From Shinella sp. XGS7 (GTDB lineage: Bacteria > Pseudomonadota > Gammaproteobacteria > Burkholderiales > Burkholderiaceae_C), in contig NZ_CP084758.1 of the NCBI RefSeq assembly GCF_020535565.1, positions 2,445,501-2,509,500 of the forward strand: DNA of 64,000 nucleotides, written 5' to 3'. The translations under genes were made by a program, and so were the position numbers. Below, in pieces: positions 8,435 through 15,790 of this stretch. Position 1 is the first letter of the stretch, and each line of letters begins with the position of its first letter. Below the pieces are notes generated by a model. That model had not been told where the DNA came from. It was given only the letters and a program-made list of their open reading frames with translations, and made no database searches.

Positions 8435-8710
8435 ATGGAAATTCGGTCTGCGCTCATCCATATCGCAGTGGCAGCCATCATTGGCGCAGCCATCGCAGTT
8501 TTCAGCTCGGCCAAATGGCTGGCGGCTTCACTCTGGGTGTCGTCGGCAATGCTGCTAAACGGCGCGGTAGCCACGGTCGAGGACGCTCAACACGACGGCG
8601 TTGACGCACCTACCGGGGCCGGGGCGCTGGCTGCCAAATGTGCAGTTGCGGCACTCGTTCTGGCCGGTCTCGGCTTTGCGGTTCAGTTTCTTCAGTGGCC
8701 ATCACCATGA
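8435..8710 (+). CDS. Cassette gene: small membrane protein
   Basis: The 91-aa protein has three hydrophobic segments (about residues 7-24, 27-45 and 67-85) and a central acidic loop (VATVEDAQHDGVDAP). No family is recognised. It starts four bases after the attC core, typical of cassettes that lack their own promoter, and stops two bases before the next R'' core. Confidence 0.68.
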   Translation: MEIRSALIHIAVAAIIGAAIAVFSSAKWLAASLWVSSAMLLNGAVATVEDAQHDGVDAPTGAGALAAKCAVAALVLAGLGFAVQFLQWPSP

Positions 8711-8711
8711 T

Positions 8712-8781
8712 GGCTAACCATTCGCTGCAGCCGACCCGCGCCAGCTGCGCTGGCTCGGTCGGCTGAGCTCAAACGTTAGCC
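8712..8781 (+). repeat. attC site of cassette 2
   Basis: R'' GGCTAAC at 8712 complements the opening core GTTAGCC at 8425. R' GTTAGCC lies at 8775-8781. The inner arms differ from cassettes 1, 3 and 5 (CCGACCCGCGCCAGC with GCTGGCTCGGTCGG). Confidence 0.88.
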
Positions 8782-8794
8782 CTATGGAGAAGCA

Positions 8795-9313
8795 GTGATT
8801 CGTCGATCGCTCTTACTTGCCCTGAGCCTTCTTGCCTGCACTTTGGTCGTCGCAGCGCCGGCGCCGATAAGGGCGCCGAAGCCACTGCTAGCCCAAATTC
8901 AACGCCTCACCGAACTGCTGCGCGATAGTCACGCCACTTGGTACCGCGAGGCGACGATGGTGCAGTTCGTGAAAGCTGGGTGGGAGGAAGTGGCTCTTGC
9001 CGTGTTTACCGTCGAAGGATTCGGTGGAGGGAACAATCACACCCAGTACTTCGCTGCCTTTAGCGTAGAACCAGGAACGACGGGCGCGCAGCACTTCTCA
9101 CTCCTGGATGTCATGCCAATCGCCGGCAAGGGCTGGCGCGGAGTCATGGATCTGAACGCAACGGTCAGCCGCGGCGCGAAAGGCGGTCAAACCCTAATCT
9201 CCCTTGATGCACTGGAGGTGTCAGGCGACGATGCTCCGAACTTTCCGAGCAAGAAGGCAACGATCAATATCGTTCTTGAGGGTGGCCGCCTTGCGGAGCA
9301 AAAACAACCATAG
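8795..9313 (+). CDS. Cassette gene: exported protein of unknown function
   Basis: The 172-aa product starts with GTG after GGAGAAG and has a clear signal peptide (IRRSLLLALSLLACTLVVAAPA). The mature part is mixed alpha/beta with a glycine-rich loop (VEGFGGGNNHTQYFAAFSV) and no recognisable family motif. The stop abuts attC. Export of this protein and of the cassette-1 protease suggests that part of the array serves the periplasm or surroundings. Confidence 0.68.
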   Translation: MIRRSLLLALSLLACTLVVAAPAPIRAPKPLLAQIQRLTELLRDSHATWYREATMVQFVKAGWEEVALAVFTVEGFGGGNNHTQYFAAFSVEPGTTGAQHFSLLDVMPIAGKGWRGVMDLNATVSRGAKGGQTLISLDALEVSGDDAPNFPSKKATINIVLEGGRLAEQKQP

Positions 9314-9380
9314 GGCTAACCGGTCGCTCGAGCCGACTGCCGTCGGCAAGCCGCCGCCAGCGGCTCAGCTTCAACTACAA
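9314..9380 (+). repeat. attC site of cassette 3, right core lost
   Basis: R'' GGCTAAC at 9314-9320 complements the opening core at 8775, and the body is almost identical to the attC sites at 8363 and 11373. Where the R' GTT core should follow CTTCAAC, the sequence reads TACAAGG. A deletion or rearrangement has destroyed the right core, so the next segment cannot be excised normally. Confidence 0.8.
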
Positions 9381-9588
9381 GGGCTTCCCCAAGAATCAAG
9401 CAAATAGATGCCCAGGCGCGCGGCGCGCCAGTGCATTGATGAGAGCAGACAAGACCTGGCACCAGCCGGGCGGCTGCGGCGTCAAGGGAGGAGCACAAGG
9501 TGCGGACTGGCGAGACTACAAACGGTCATCGATGCAGCGTCTCATTGGCTGCGGACCCTGATGCAAGACGCACGCGGGGGCCTCATTC
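9381..9588. other. Gene-free remnant between attC 3 and the IS1111-type element
   Basis: No frame with start, ribosome site and sensible composition was found in these 208 bases. They are probably the decayed remains of one or more cassettes. The stretch ends at a core-like GTTAGCC (9589-9595). Confidence 0.5.
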
Positions 9589-10838
9589 GTTAGCCGAGGA
9601 CGGCGATGGCCGCCACCTTGAGCTGATCAGGCACACCCCGCGCAGGTCCAACCTCGTTCCATCGACACATCAAGCCGTCACGCGGCGGAAGACTTCGGAC
9701 TCGGTACCTCGGGCATCAAGCCGGCATGGCGAAGCTCTCACCTCGGCTGAGCATGGCCCAGCACATGCGCGCATTCTTGGCCGCGATGCCGACGATGGCT
9801 TTCCAGTAGCCTCGGCGCTCAGCCAGTGCGATGGCCCATCGGCTGATGGCGTCGCTCTTGCCCTTGGCACTGACGAGCACGGCCCGTGCTCCCAGGATCA
9901 GCAGGGATCGCAGGTAGGGGTCGCCCGCCTTGGTGATGTGGCCCAGGCGACTCTTGCCGCCCGAGCTGTGCTGGCCGGGTACCAGGCCCAGCCAGGCGGC
10001 GAACTGACGCCCGCACCGGAACTCGTGTCCATTGCCGACCATGGCCAGCAGGGCCGTGGCCGTGGTCTCGCCAATGCCCGACAGGCGCATCAGCCGCCGG
10101 GCTCGCTCATCCTGTCGAGCCAGCTGAGCGATGCGCTGGTCGTAGGCAGCGATGCGCTCGTCCAGGTGGTGCAACTCGCTGAGCAGATCACCGATGCTCA
10201 GGTTCGCCCAGCCGGGCAGATCCTCCAGGCAGGCGGCTTCGCGGCGCACGGTGGCGGCCTTGAGCGGCAGCACGACGCCGAACTCGGACAGCAGGCCGCG
10301 CAGCCGGTTGATGGTGCCGGTGCGCTGCTCGATGAAGGCTTGGCGCACGCGATGCACGCACAGCTGGGCTTGCTGCTCCAAACACTTGACCGGCACGAAG
10401 CGCATGCTCGGGCGCTGCACGGCCTCGCAGATCGCCGCGGCATCGGCCGCATCGTTCTTGCCGCGCCGGCCGGAGAGCCGGTAGGGGATGACGAACTTCG
10501 GCGCCATCAGGCGCACGGTGTGGCCGAACTGCTGGAACAGCCTCGCCCAGTGGTGCGCACCGGAGCAGGCTTCCATGCCGATCACGCAGGGCGGCAGCGC
10601 AGCCACCAACTCCAGCAGCTTGGCGCGTGGCAGGCTCGGGCGCACCAGCGCTGGTTTTCCCGCCTCATCCACACCGTGCAGGGCAAACACGTTCTTGGCG
10701 AGATCGATACCCAGATACAGAATGGCCATGGACTTCCCCTTTCGAGCGAGTTGATGAGAAACCGTACTTCCCATCGTGGCACTCAGTTGCCGATTGCCGC
10801 ACCGCGGCTAGCTCGGGACGGGGAAGTCCCTTTCATTC
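9589..10838 (-). mobile_element. IS110 family, IS1111-group insertion sequence at an attC core
   Basis: The element carries one transposase on the minus strand. The ten bases CATTCGTTAG occur at both edges (9584-9593 and 10834-10843), each overlapping an integron core (GTTAGCC left, GTTAGAC right). IS1111-attC elements are an established group that target attC recombination sites, and this arrangement fits. Exact ends cannot be fixed by eye: IS110-family elements lack terminal inverted repeats, and the subterminal repeats were not resolved. An inverted repeat GGACTTCCCC/GGGGAAGTCC lies at 10730 and 10820. Confidence 0.75.
9716..10729 (-). CDS. IS110/IS1111-group transposase
   Basis: The 337-aa DEDD recombinase begins MAILYLGIDLAKNVFALHGVD, the standard N-terminus of IS1111-group enzymes. 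It contains the RuvC-like DEDD_Tnp_IS110 domain (GMEACSGAHHWARL, SGRRGKNDAADAAAI) and the C-terminal transposase_20 domain (IPGIGETTA-like SGIGETTATALLAMVG, AAWLGLVPGQHSSGGKSRLG) with its conserved serine. The ATG at 10729 is preceded by GGGGAAG. An upstream ATG at 10774 adds 15 unconserved residues. The frame looks intact, so the IS may be active. Confidence 0.93.
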   Translation of the reverse strand: MAILYLGIDLAKNVFALHGVDEAGKPALVRPSLPRAKLLELVAALPPCVIGMEACSGAHHWARLFQQFGHTVRLMAPKFVIPYRLSGRRGKNDAADAAAICEAVQRPSMRFVPVKCLEQQAQLCVHRVRQAFIEQRTGTINRLRGLLSEFGVVLPLKAATVRREAACLEDLPGWANLSIGDLLSELHHLDERIAAYDQRIAQLARQDERARRLMRLSGIGETTATALLAMVGNGHEFRCGRQFAAWLGLVPGQHSSGGKSRLGHITKAGDPYLRSLLILGARAVLVSAKGKSDAISRWAIALAERRGYWKAIVGIAAKNARMCWAMLSRGESFAMPA

Positions 10839-10848
10839 GTTAGACCTC

Positions 10849-11439
10849 ATGCGCCAGCAGATTTATTCGGAGATTGAAGCCATCGTTCCTCTCGACGCGC
10901 TTGAGGTGAAACATCGTGCGGATGCACTTGCCTGGGTCGAGTCTGGGGCGGAACTCTGCCGCGTTGCTAAGCCCGCCACTCCGCCCAAGCACCTCGTGTC
11001 GTACTTCGCCGTCGTAGACGGTGAAAGCATTCTTCTCGTGGATCACAAGAACGCTCAACTCTGGCTGCCGTCTGGCGGGCACGTTGAGCCCGGAGAGCAT
11101 CCCCGCGAGACCGTCGCCCGTGAGCTAGTCGAAGAACTCGGATTCAACTCGGCACATGAGATCGGTGAGCCCTTGATGATTACGGCAACTGACACGGTGG
11201 GGCTCACTGCCGGGCACACCGACGTTTCTCTTTGGTATGTCGTGCGCGGTCAGCGCGCCCAAGTGATTCGGTACGACGAGGAGGAATTCAATGGCGTGCG
11301 TTGGTTTGATTTCTCAGAGGTCCCGTACGATCGCACGGATCCACACATGCACCGGTTCGTACAAAAACTGAGGTCTAACCAGTCGCTCGAGCCGACTCGC
11401 GTCGGCAGGCCGCCGCTCGCGGCTCAGCTTCAACGTTAA
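10849..11439 (+). CDS. Cassette gene: Nudix hydrolase
   Basis: The 196-aa protein carries a complete Nudix box, GHVEPGEHPRETVARELVEE followed by LGF, at about residues 81-103, so it should hydrolyse a nucleoside diphosphate linked to some moiety X. It starts four bases after the GTTAGAC core. It has no stop codon before attC: translation runs through attC (RSNQSLEPTRVGRPPLAAQL) and ends at a TAA overlapping the right core. The last 21 or so residues are therefore encoded by the recombination site. Confidence 0.88.
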   Translation: MRQQIYSEIEAIVPLDALEVKHRADALAWVESGAELCRVAKPATPPKHLVSYFAVVDGESILLVDHKNAQLWLPSGGHVEPGEHPRETVARELVEELGFNSAHEIGEPLMITATDTVGLTAGHTDVSLWYVVRGQRAQVIRYDEEEFNGVRWFDFSEVPYDRTDPHMHRFVQKLRSNQSLEPTRVGRPPLAAQLQR

Positions 11440-11441
11440 GG
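11373..11441 (+). repeat. attC site of the first Nudix cassette
   Basis: R'' GTCTAAC at 11373-11379 complements the opening core GTTAGAC at 10839. The right core is GTTAAGG at 11435-11441. The body is nearly identical to the attC sites at 8363 and 9314. The upstream gene reads through it. Confidence 0.9.
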
Positions 11442-11447
11442 CGCAGG

Positions 11448-11696
11448 ATGGTCTATCTGGCGATCACATCGAACGGTCTGGCGGAAGTGCTCCGCGTCCG
11501 CGAAGACGAGAAAACTGCGGTTTGGTGCGGCTCGGACGCTATCTCGGAGGATGACTACGACGACCTGAAAGCTGGCAACGTCTCGCGCTTCAGCTATCCG
11601 TTGCGAGGGCAAGAATCCGATGTCTTGGCGGGCGCGCTTGAAACGATCGAAGAGCACCATCCCAACGAAACCGTGTGGGTTGAGCAATGCCGGTAG
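11448..11696 (+). CDS. Cassette gene: hypothetical small acidic protein
   Basis: The 82-aa product (MVYLAITSNGLAEVLRVRED...) is acidic and soluble, with no signal peptide, membrane helix or known motif. It begins seven bases after the right core of the previous attC. The function is unknown. Confidence 0.65.
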   Translation: MVYLAITSNGLAEVLRVREDEKTAVWCGSDAISEDDYDDLKAGNVSRFSYPLRGQESDVLAGALETIEEHHPNETVWVEQCR

Positions 11697-11759
11697 TTGC
11701 CGCCGTCGTGGTGAAGCCGCGTGTTGCGCGATGCATTTCGTATGGGCTTGGCGCCCTTC

Positions 11760-11818
11760 GCCTTAAACTTTTGCTGCAGCGGACGGCTACGCCGCCCGCT
11801 GAGCGCGAACGTTCAACC
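11760..11818 (+). repeat. attC site of the small acidic-protein cassette
   Basis: GCCTTAAAC (11760) complements the opening GTTAAGGC with a one-base slip. The right core GTTCAACC is at 11811-11818. The arms GCAGCGGACGGC and GCCGCCCGCTGAGC form a short hairpin unlike that of the earlier attC group. Confidence 0.82.
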
Positions 11819-11850
11819 GCAAGAGGCCATGCCGTGAGTAGCATTGCGCA

Positions 11851-12162
11851 ATGAAACCACTAGTCATTCCCCCTGCCGCGCAGCGTGACGAGAACTCCGT
11901 GCAAATGCTTAGCGCGTGGATTGCCGAGCGAGGGCTGCATTGCACCTTGAACATCGGTTTCTTTGAAGCTGCGGGGCACACCGAGGCCAAGGCTTGGGGG
12001 ATCCTTCTGGCCGATCTCGTAAGGCACATCGGCAATGCCGTCGCGGAGAAGGGCGGAACGCCAGCGAATGAAACAGTTTCGGCGGTTTTCGCCGCGATTC
12101 ATTCAGAACTGGACTTGCCTACATCGAACGCCGTCGGCGAGTTTCATGTAGGTCATGCTTAG
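11851..12162 (+). CDS. Cassette gene: DUF5076 domain protein
   Basis: The 103-aa protein (MKPLVIPPAAQRDENSVQML...) matches my recollection of the DUF5076 family, short soluble proteins of unknown role in proteobacteria. A conserved-looking WGILLADLVRHIGNAV helix is visible. It is flanked by attC sites at 11760 and 12193. Confidence 0.72.
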   Translation: MKPLVIPPAAQRDENSVQMLSAWIAERGLHCTLNIGFFEAAGHTEAKAWGILLADLVRHIGNAVAEKGGTPANETVSAVFAAIHSELDLPTSNAVGEFHVGHA

Positions 12163-12192
12163 TTCTGCATCGTCCGCGGCGCACTCCTTGCG

Positions 12193-12249
12193 GTTGAACC
12201 TGTCATTGGAGCGGACCGCCTACGGCATCCGCTCACCTTCACGTTAGAT
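12193..12249 (+). repeat. attC site of the DUF5076 cassette
   Basis: GGTTGAAC (R'') complements the opening core GTTCAACC at 11811. The right core GTTAGAT is at 12243-12249. It is one of the shortest attC sites in the array. Confidence 0.85.
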
Positions 12250-12252
12250 TGC

Positions 12253-12726
12253 ATGGAACCAAACAAAGCCTGTCCGGTGGTTGCTCGCGTGCGCGACGAC
12301 GAAGTCGAAGTATTGGCTTTTCGTCATCCGTTGGCTGGGCTTCAACTTGTCAAAGGCACTATCGAGTCTGGCGAAACTGCCAGCGCTGCAGCGGTACGTG
12401 AGCTTGCCGAAGAAGCGGGCCTCGCACCTGCGGGCCTAGTTACCGCGCTTGGTGTGTGGCAAAGCCAATACCAAGCCCAAGTCTGGTCGTTTCACCTAGT
12501 TCCGGTTGCCGCCGCAACTCCGGAAGCGTGGGAGCACTACACCCATGATGGAGGTGGCCATATCTTCAGTTTCTTTTGGCATCCTCTGCGAATCGAGCCA
12601 ACCGCCGAATGGCATCCGCTCTTTCAGGGCGCACTCATGCAGCTTCGAGCTTTGCTGAACCCAGATCTGGTCCGCACAGCTACCAATGCAGGTCAAACCT
12701 ATCCCAGTGCAACCGCGGCAATCTAA
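12253..12726 (+). CDS. Cassette gene: second Nudix hydrolase
   Basis: The 157-aa protein contains a full Nudix box, GTIESGETASAAAVRELAEE then AGL, at about residues 36-58. It shares no close similarity with the other Nudix cassette. The TAA stop (12724-12726) is supplied by the R'' core ATCTAAC. The upstream core is three bases before the start codon. The substrate is unknown. Confidence 0.87.
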   Translation: MEPNKACPVVARVRDDEVEVLAFRHPLAGLQLVKGTIESGETASAAAVRELAEEAGLAPAGLVTALGVWQSQYQAQVWSFHLVPVAAATPEAWEHYTHDGGGHIFSFFWHPLRIEPTAEWHPLFQGALMQLRALLNPDLVRTATNAGQTYPSATAAI

Positions 12727-12810
12727 CAAGTCAGTCAACGGGACACCCAAACGCTGCGCGTTTGGGTTCCCTCGGCTGCGCCTCGGTGCCCGTTACTTCC
12801 AACGTTGGGC
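12721..12810 (+). repeat. attC site of the second Nudix cassette
   Basis: R'' ATCTAAC at 12721 complements the opening core GTTAGAT at 12243. The right core GTTGGGC is at 12804-12810. Arms include CAAACGCTGCGCGTTTGGG and CGGGACAC with GGTGCCCG. At 90 bp it is the longest attC here. Confidence 0.88.
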
Positions 12811-12813
12811 GTC

Positions 12814-12883
12814 ATGAACAAGGATGAAGCGATTGCCAAAATAAGGCACTCCCAGGTCACCGTGGAGGCGCAAGTAATTACAC
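12814..12883 (+). pseudogene. Truncated cassette gene, cut by the IS3 element
   Basis: After the core GTTGGGC, an ATG opens MNKDEAIAKIRHSQVTVEAQ followed by VIT, when the IS3 left end (TGAATCGCC) begins. Reading continues into the IS and stops at about 12915. The expected closing attC with GCCCAAC was not found after the IS, so the remainder of this cassette has been lost or displaced. The family is not recognised. Confidence 0.7.
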
Positions 12884-12946
12884 TGAATCGCCCCGGATTC
12901 AGTAGACACCTCTGAGCCTCAAACCTGAGGCCCAATAGGAGGTGCC

Positions 12947-13225
12947 ATGAGTAAGCAGCGATACCCCGAAGAATTCAAGATCGAAGCGATCAAGCAGATC
13001 ACCGAGCGCGGGCACAAGGTGGCCGACGTGTCGGCAAGGCTCGGCGTGAGCCAGCACAGCCTGTATGAGTGGATCAAGGCGCGCCGCATGCCCGCCGGCG
13101 AGCGTCAGGTCCAGCTGTCGCAAGCCGACGAGTTGCGTCGTCTGAAGGCTGAGCTCAAGCGCGTGACCGAGGAGCGTGACATCCTAAAAAAGGCCGCAGC
13201 GTACTTTGCCAAGCAGTCCGGGTGA
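12947..13225 (+). CDS. IS3-family transposase OrfA
   Basis: This 92-aa helix-turn-helix protein (MSKQRYPEEFKIEAIKQITE...) has the IS3 OrfA HTH (VADVSARLGVSQHSLYEWIK) and a leucine-zipper-like tail (ELRRLKAELKRVTEERDILK). GGAGGTGCC precedes the ATG. It overlaps orfB by four bases and includes AAAAAA near 13185, where OrfAB frameshifting may occur. Confidence 0.93.
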   Translation: MSKQRYPEEFKIEAIKQITERGHKVADVSARLGVSQHSLYEWIKARRMPAGERQVQLSQADELRRLKAELKRVTEERDILKKAAAYFAKQSG

Positions 13226-13812
13226 AGTACGCGTTCATCGAGCTCCATGAGCGGGAGCACAGCGTGCGGCGCCTGTGTCAGGTCATGAAGGTGCACCCCA
13301 GCGGCTACTACGCCTGGAAGGCCGCGCCTGCGAGCCCTCGGGCCAAGGACGATCAGCGGCTGCTGGGCCTGCTCAAGCATGCATGGCTGGAGAGCGGCGG
13401 CGTGTACGGCTACCGCAAGCTCACGCTGGATATGCGCGATCTGGGCGAGCGCTGCGGTAAGCATCGCGTGGCCCGATTACTCCGGCTTGAAGGGCTGCGC
13501 TCGCAGACCGGCTATCGACGCCGCCCTGGCATGCGCGGCGGCCAACCTGCTGTCGTAGCCCCCAACCATCTGCAGCGCCAGTTCGCGGTGGCCGAGCCCA
13601 ATCAGTCCTGGGTGACCGACATCACGTACATCCGCACCCATGAGGGCTGGCTCTATCTGGCCGTGGTGGTCGATCTGTTCTCGCGCCAGGTGGTAGGCTG
13701 GTCAATGGGCAGTCGCATTGACACAGTCCTTGTGCTTGACGCACTGATGATGGCCTTGTGGCGTCGCCAGCCCAGGCAGCCGGTCACGGTGCATTCGGAC
13801 CAGGGCAGCCAG

Positions 13813-15263
13813 GGCGGATTCAACCGGTCGTCGCAACACCTCTTCTCAAGGAGGTGTCATGGGGCGAACCGCAGGTTGGGTTCAGAATTTGACTGGGCGC
13901 GACGCGATGCGCTCACCAGGTGCGCCGTCGGTGCGGCGTGAGACGGAACGACAGTTCTGGCAGCACATCGCAACAGGGATCACCAGCGAGAAGGCCGCTG
14001 AAGCAAGCGGCGTGTCTCAAGCCGTGGGATCACGATGGTTCCGGCATCGTGGCGGTATGCCACTATTCATATCCAAGCCGGTCTCCGGAAGGTACCTATC
14101 GTTCTCCGAGCGAGAAGAGATCGCACTGCTGCATGCCCAAGGTACTGGTGTGCGCGAGATAGCTCGTCGGATAGAGCGGTGCCCATCCACGGTCTCTCGG
14201 GAGCTGACTCGCAATGCCGCGACCCGAAGTGGTCAGCTCGAGTACCGGGCCACCGTTGCGCAGTGGAAGTCCGATCGGATGGCACGCCGGCCGAAGCCGG
14301 CCAAGCTGACGCTTCAAAGCCGGCTTCGCGACTATGTTCAGGAACGCCTCGAGGGCAAGATCCGTGATGTCGACGGGCGTGCGATCGCCGGCCCTCGACA
14401 GGCGCCGTTCAAGGGCCGCAACAAGCCCCATCGCGGCGATCGCCGATGGGTGAATGGGTGGTCGCCAGAGCAAATCTCGCGTCGGCTGACGATTGACTTC
14501 CCGGAAGATGAGTCCATGCGGATATCCCACGAGGCCATCTACCAAGCGCTGTACATCGAGGGCCGAGGGGCGCTCAAGCGCGAGCTGGTGAGTTGCCTGC
14601 GAACTGGCCGTGCGCTGCGTGTGCCGCGAGCCCGTTCGCAAGCCACGGCATGGGCTCACGTCAGTGAAGCGGTGATGATCTCCAACCGCCCGGCAGAAGC
14701 GCAGGACCGCGCGGTCCCGGGACATTGGGAGGGAGACCTGATCATCGGATTGAACCGATCGGCAATTGGGACGCTCGTCGAGCGATCCAGTCGATTCACC
14801 ATGCTCGTTCATCTGCCTCGTGAGAAAGGATATGGCCTGACTCCGCGAACAAAGAACGGACCAGCGCTGGCCGGCTATGGCGCCGTCACCATGACCAACG
14901 CACTCAAGAAGACGGTAGAGACGCTGCCTGCGCAGCTCTGCCGATCATTGACATGGGACCGCGGCAAAGAACTGTCAGACCATGCCCGATTCACCGTCGA
15001 ATCTGGCGTAGATGTCTACTTCGCTGACCCGCACAGTCCCTGGCAGCGCGGCACCAACGAGAACACGAATGGACTCTTGCGCCAGTACTTCCCGAAAGGC
15101 ACTGATCTGTCGCGATGGAGCGCCCGAGATATCCAAGCTGTTGCCAACGCGCTCAACAGCAGGCCGCGGAAGACGCTCGGCTGGATGACTCCGGCAGAGG
15201 TCTTGAACCAGCATCTACTATCTGCCTGAAAACCCGGTGTTGCGACGACCGGTTGAATCCGCC
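13813..15263 (+). mobile_element. IS30-family insertion sequence inside IS3 orfB
   Basis: The 1,451-bp element has near-perfect terminal inverted repeats: GGCGGATTCAACCGGTCGTC at the left, its complement at the right. The target triplet CAG is duplicated (13810-13812 and 15264-15266), consistent with the 2-3 bp duplications of IS30. It carries one transposase gene with its own ribosome site. The clean duplication and intact frame indicate a recent insertion. Confidence 0.94.
13859..15229 (+). CDS. IS30-family transposase
   Basis: The 456-aa DDE transposase has an N-terminal HTH region (EIALLHAQGTGVREIARRIE, RCPSTVSRELTRNA) typical of IS30 and a C-terminal integrase core with Asp in HWEGDLIIG, Asp in LTWDRGKEL and Glu in QRGTNENTNGLLRQYFPKGT. 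The ATG is preceded by AAGGAGGTG. An extra N-terminal segment of about 70 residues contains a second helix-turn-helix-like motif (SEKAAEASGVSQAVGSRW). The frame is complete. Confidence 0.94.
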   Translation: MGRTAGWVQNLTGRDAMRSPGAPSVRRETERQFWQHIATGITSEKAAEASGVSQAVGSRWFRHRGGMPLFISKPVSGRYLSFSEREEIALLHAQGTGVREIARRIERCPSTVSRELTRNAATRSGQLEYRATVAQWKSDRMARRPKPAKLTLQSRLRDYVQERLEGKIRDVDGRAIAGPRQAPFKGRNKPHRGDRRWVNGWSPEQISRRLTIDFPEDESMRISHEAIYQALYIEGRGALKRELVSCLRTGRALRVPRARSQATAWAHVSEAVMISNRPAEAQDRAVPGHWEGDLIIGLNRSAIGTLVERSSRFTMLVHLPREKGYGLTPRTKNGPALAGYGAVTMTNALKKTVETLPAQLCRSLTWDRGKELSDHARFTVESGVDVYFADPHSPWQRGTNENTNGLLRQYFPKGTDLSRWSARDIQAVANALNSRPRKTLGWMTPAEVLNQHLLSA

Positions 15264-15569
15264 CAGTTCACAGGCCACGACTGGCAGGACTTCCTGCGCG
15301 ACCACAACCTGGTCAGCAGCATGAGCCGTCGAGGCAACTGCCACGACAACGCCGTGGCCGAGAGCTTCTTCCAACTGCTCAAGCGCGAGCGCGTTCGCCG
15401 CCAGACCTACCTGACCCGCGATGACGCAAGAGCGGACGTCTTCAACTACATCGAGATGTTCTACAACCCCAAGCGCCGTCACGGCAGTGCCGGAGATACT
15501 TCACCGGCAGAGTTCGAGCGCCGCCATTCCCAACGGCTCAAAGGTGTCTAGGGAATCCGGGGCGATTCA

Positions 15570-15790
15570 GAAGGTGAGTTTGACCTTGACCTGCGTACGG
15601 AACTTTTCGCCACTCAGACGATGAGTCTCGACGCGGTTCGTCCCGGCCGGCCCCTGCCCACGACGCACCAAGCGCCCGCCGATCGGCCTGTCGAAAGCGC
15701 GTAGGGGACAATCACGGCTGCCCTGACCCCGGTCAGCCAGGCAGCCCGTCCCGATGGACCGCTGCGCGTCTTTGCATTGATCCCCCTCCC
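15570..15790. other. Spacer between IS3 and truD
   Basis: No supported gene is present. Short frames begin at the IS edge (KVSLTLTCVRN to a stop at 15624, and GEFDLDLRTELF in another frame). They could be the tail of the interrupted cassette gene, but neither joins cleanly to the left fragment. The lower-GC part ends near 15640, which is probably the boundary with the ordinary chromosome. Confidence 0.45.

Larger units (their letters stand above)
7691..12883 (+). mobile_element. Integron gene-cassette array without integrase (CALIN-like)
   Basis: At least seven attC-type sites separate short plus-strand genes. Wherever both cores are intact, the R'' core of a cassette's attC is the reverse complement of the core that opens the same cassette: GTTGGGC with GCCCAAC, GTTAGCC with GGCTAAC (twice), GTTAGAC with GTCTAAC, GTTCAACC with GGTTGAAC, GTTAGAT with ATCTAAC. 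This is the hallmark of genuine cassettes. Three attC sites (8363, 9314, 11373) are almost identical over 60 bp, as in chromosomal integrons. GC content is visibly lower than in the flanks. No intI lies within the window, so the array is either an orphan or its integrase is elsewhere. Known functions inside are a papain-like protease, two Nudix hydrolases and a DUF5076 protein. Confidence 0.9.
13222..15551 (+). pseudogene. IS3-family transposase OrfB, disrupted by IS30
   Basis: The integrase-core transposase begins MKYAFIELHEREHSVRRLCQ and runs through the first catalytic Asp (SWVTDITYIRT) to VTVHSDQGSQ, where the IS30 is inserted. The rest resumes after 15263 with SQFTGHDWQDFL and includes the catalytic Glu region (NCHDNAVAESFFQLLKRE), ending at 15551. 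Joining the halves at the duplicated CAG restores a continuous frame, so the gene was intact until the second insertion. The IS3 is now non-autonomous. Confidence 0.92.
12884..15569 (+). mobile_element. IS3-family insertion sequence, interrupted by an IS30 element
   Basis: Terminal inverted repeats are visible: TGAATCGCCCCGGATTC at the left, and its complement at 15553-15569 (GAATCCGGGGCGATTCA), with partial extension to AGACACCT. Subtracting the nested IS30 leaves about 1.23 kb, the usual IS3 size. It encodes orfA and orfB in the standard overlapping layout. No direct repeat of the target is seen (flanks CAC and GAA), which points to a deletion or recombination on one side. Confidence 0.9.

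Noticed and set aside
8363-12810. Spaced similar repeats considered as a CRISPR array
   Set aside because: Repeat bodies are 57-90 bp, separated by whole genes, and have integron core sites. No cas genes are present.
12870-15575. Search for a target duplication of the IS3 element
   Set aside because: The flanks CAC and GAA do not match in any alignment of the ends, so no duplication is claimed.
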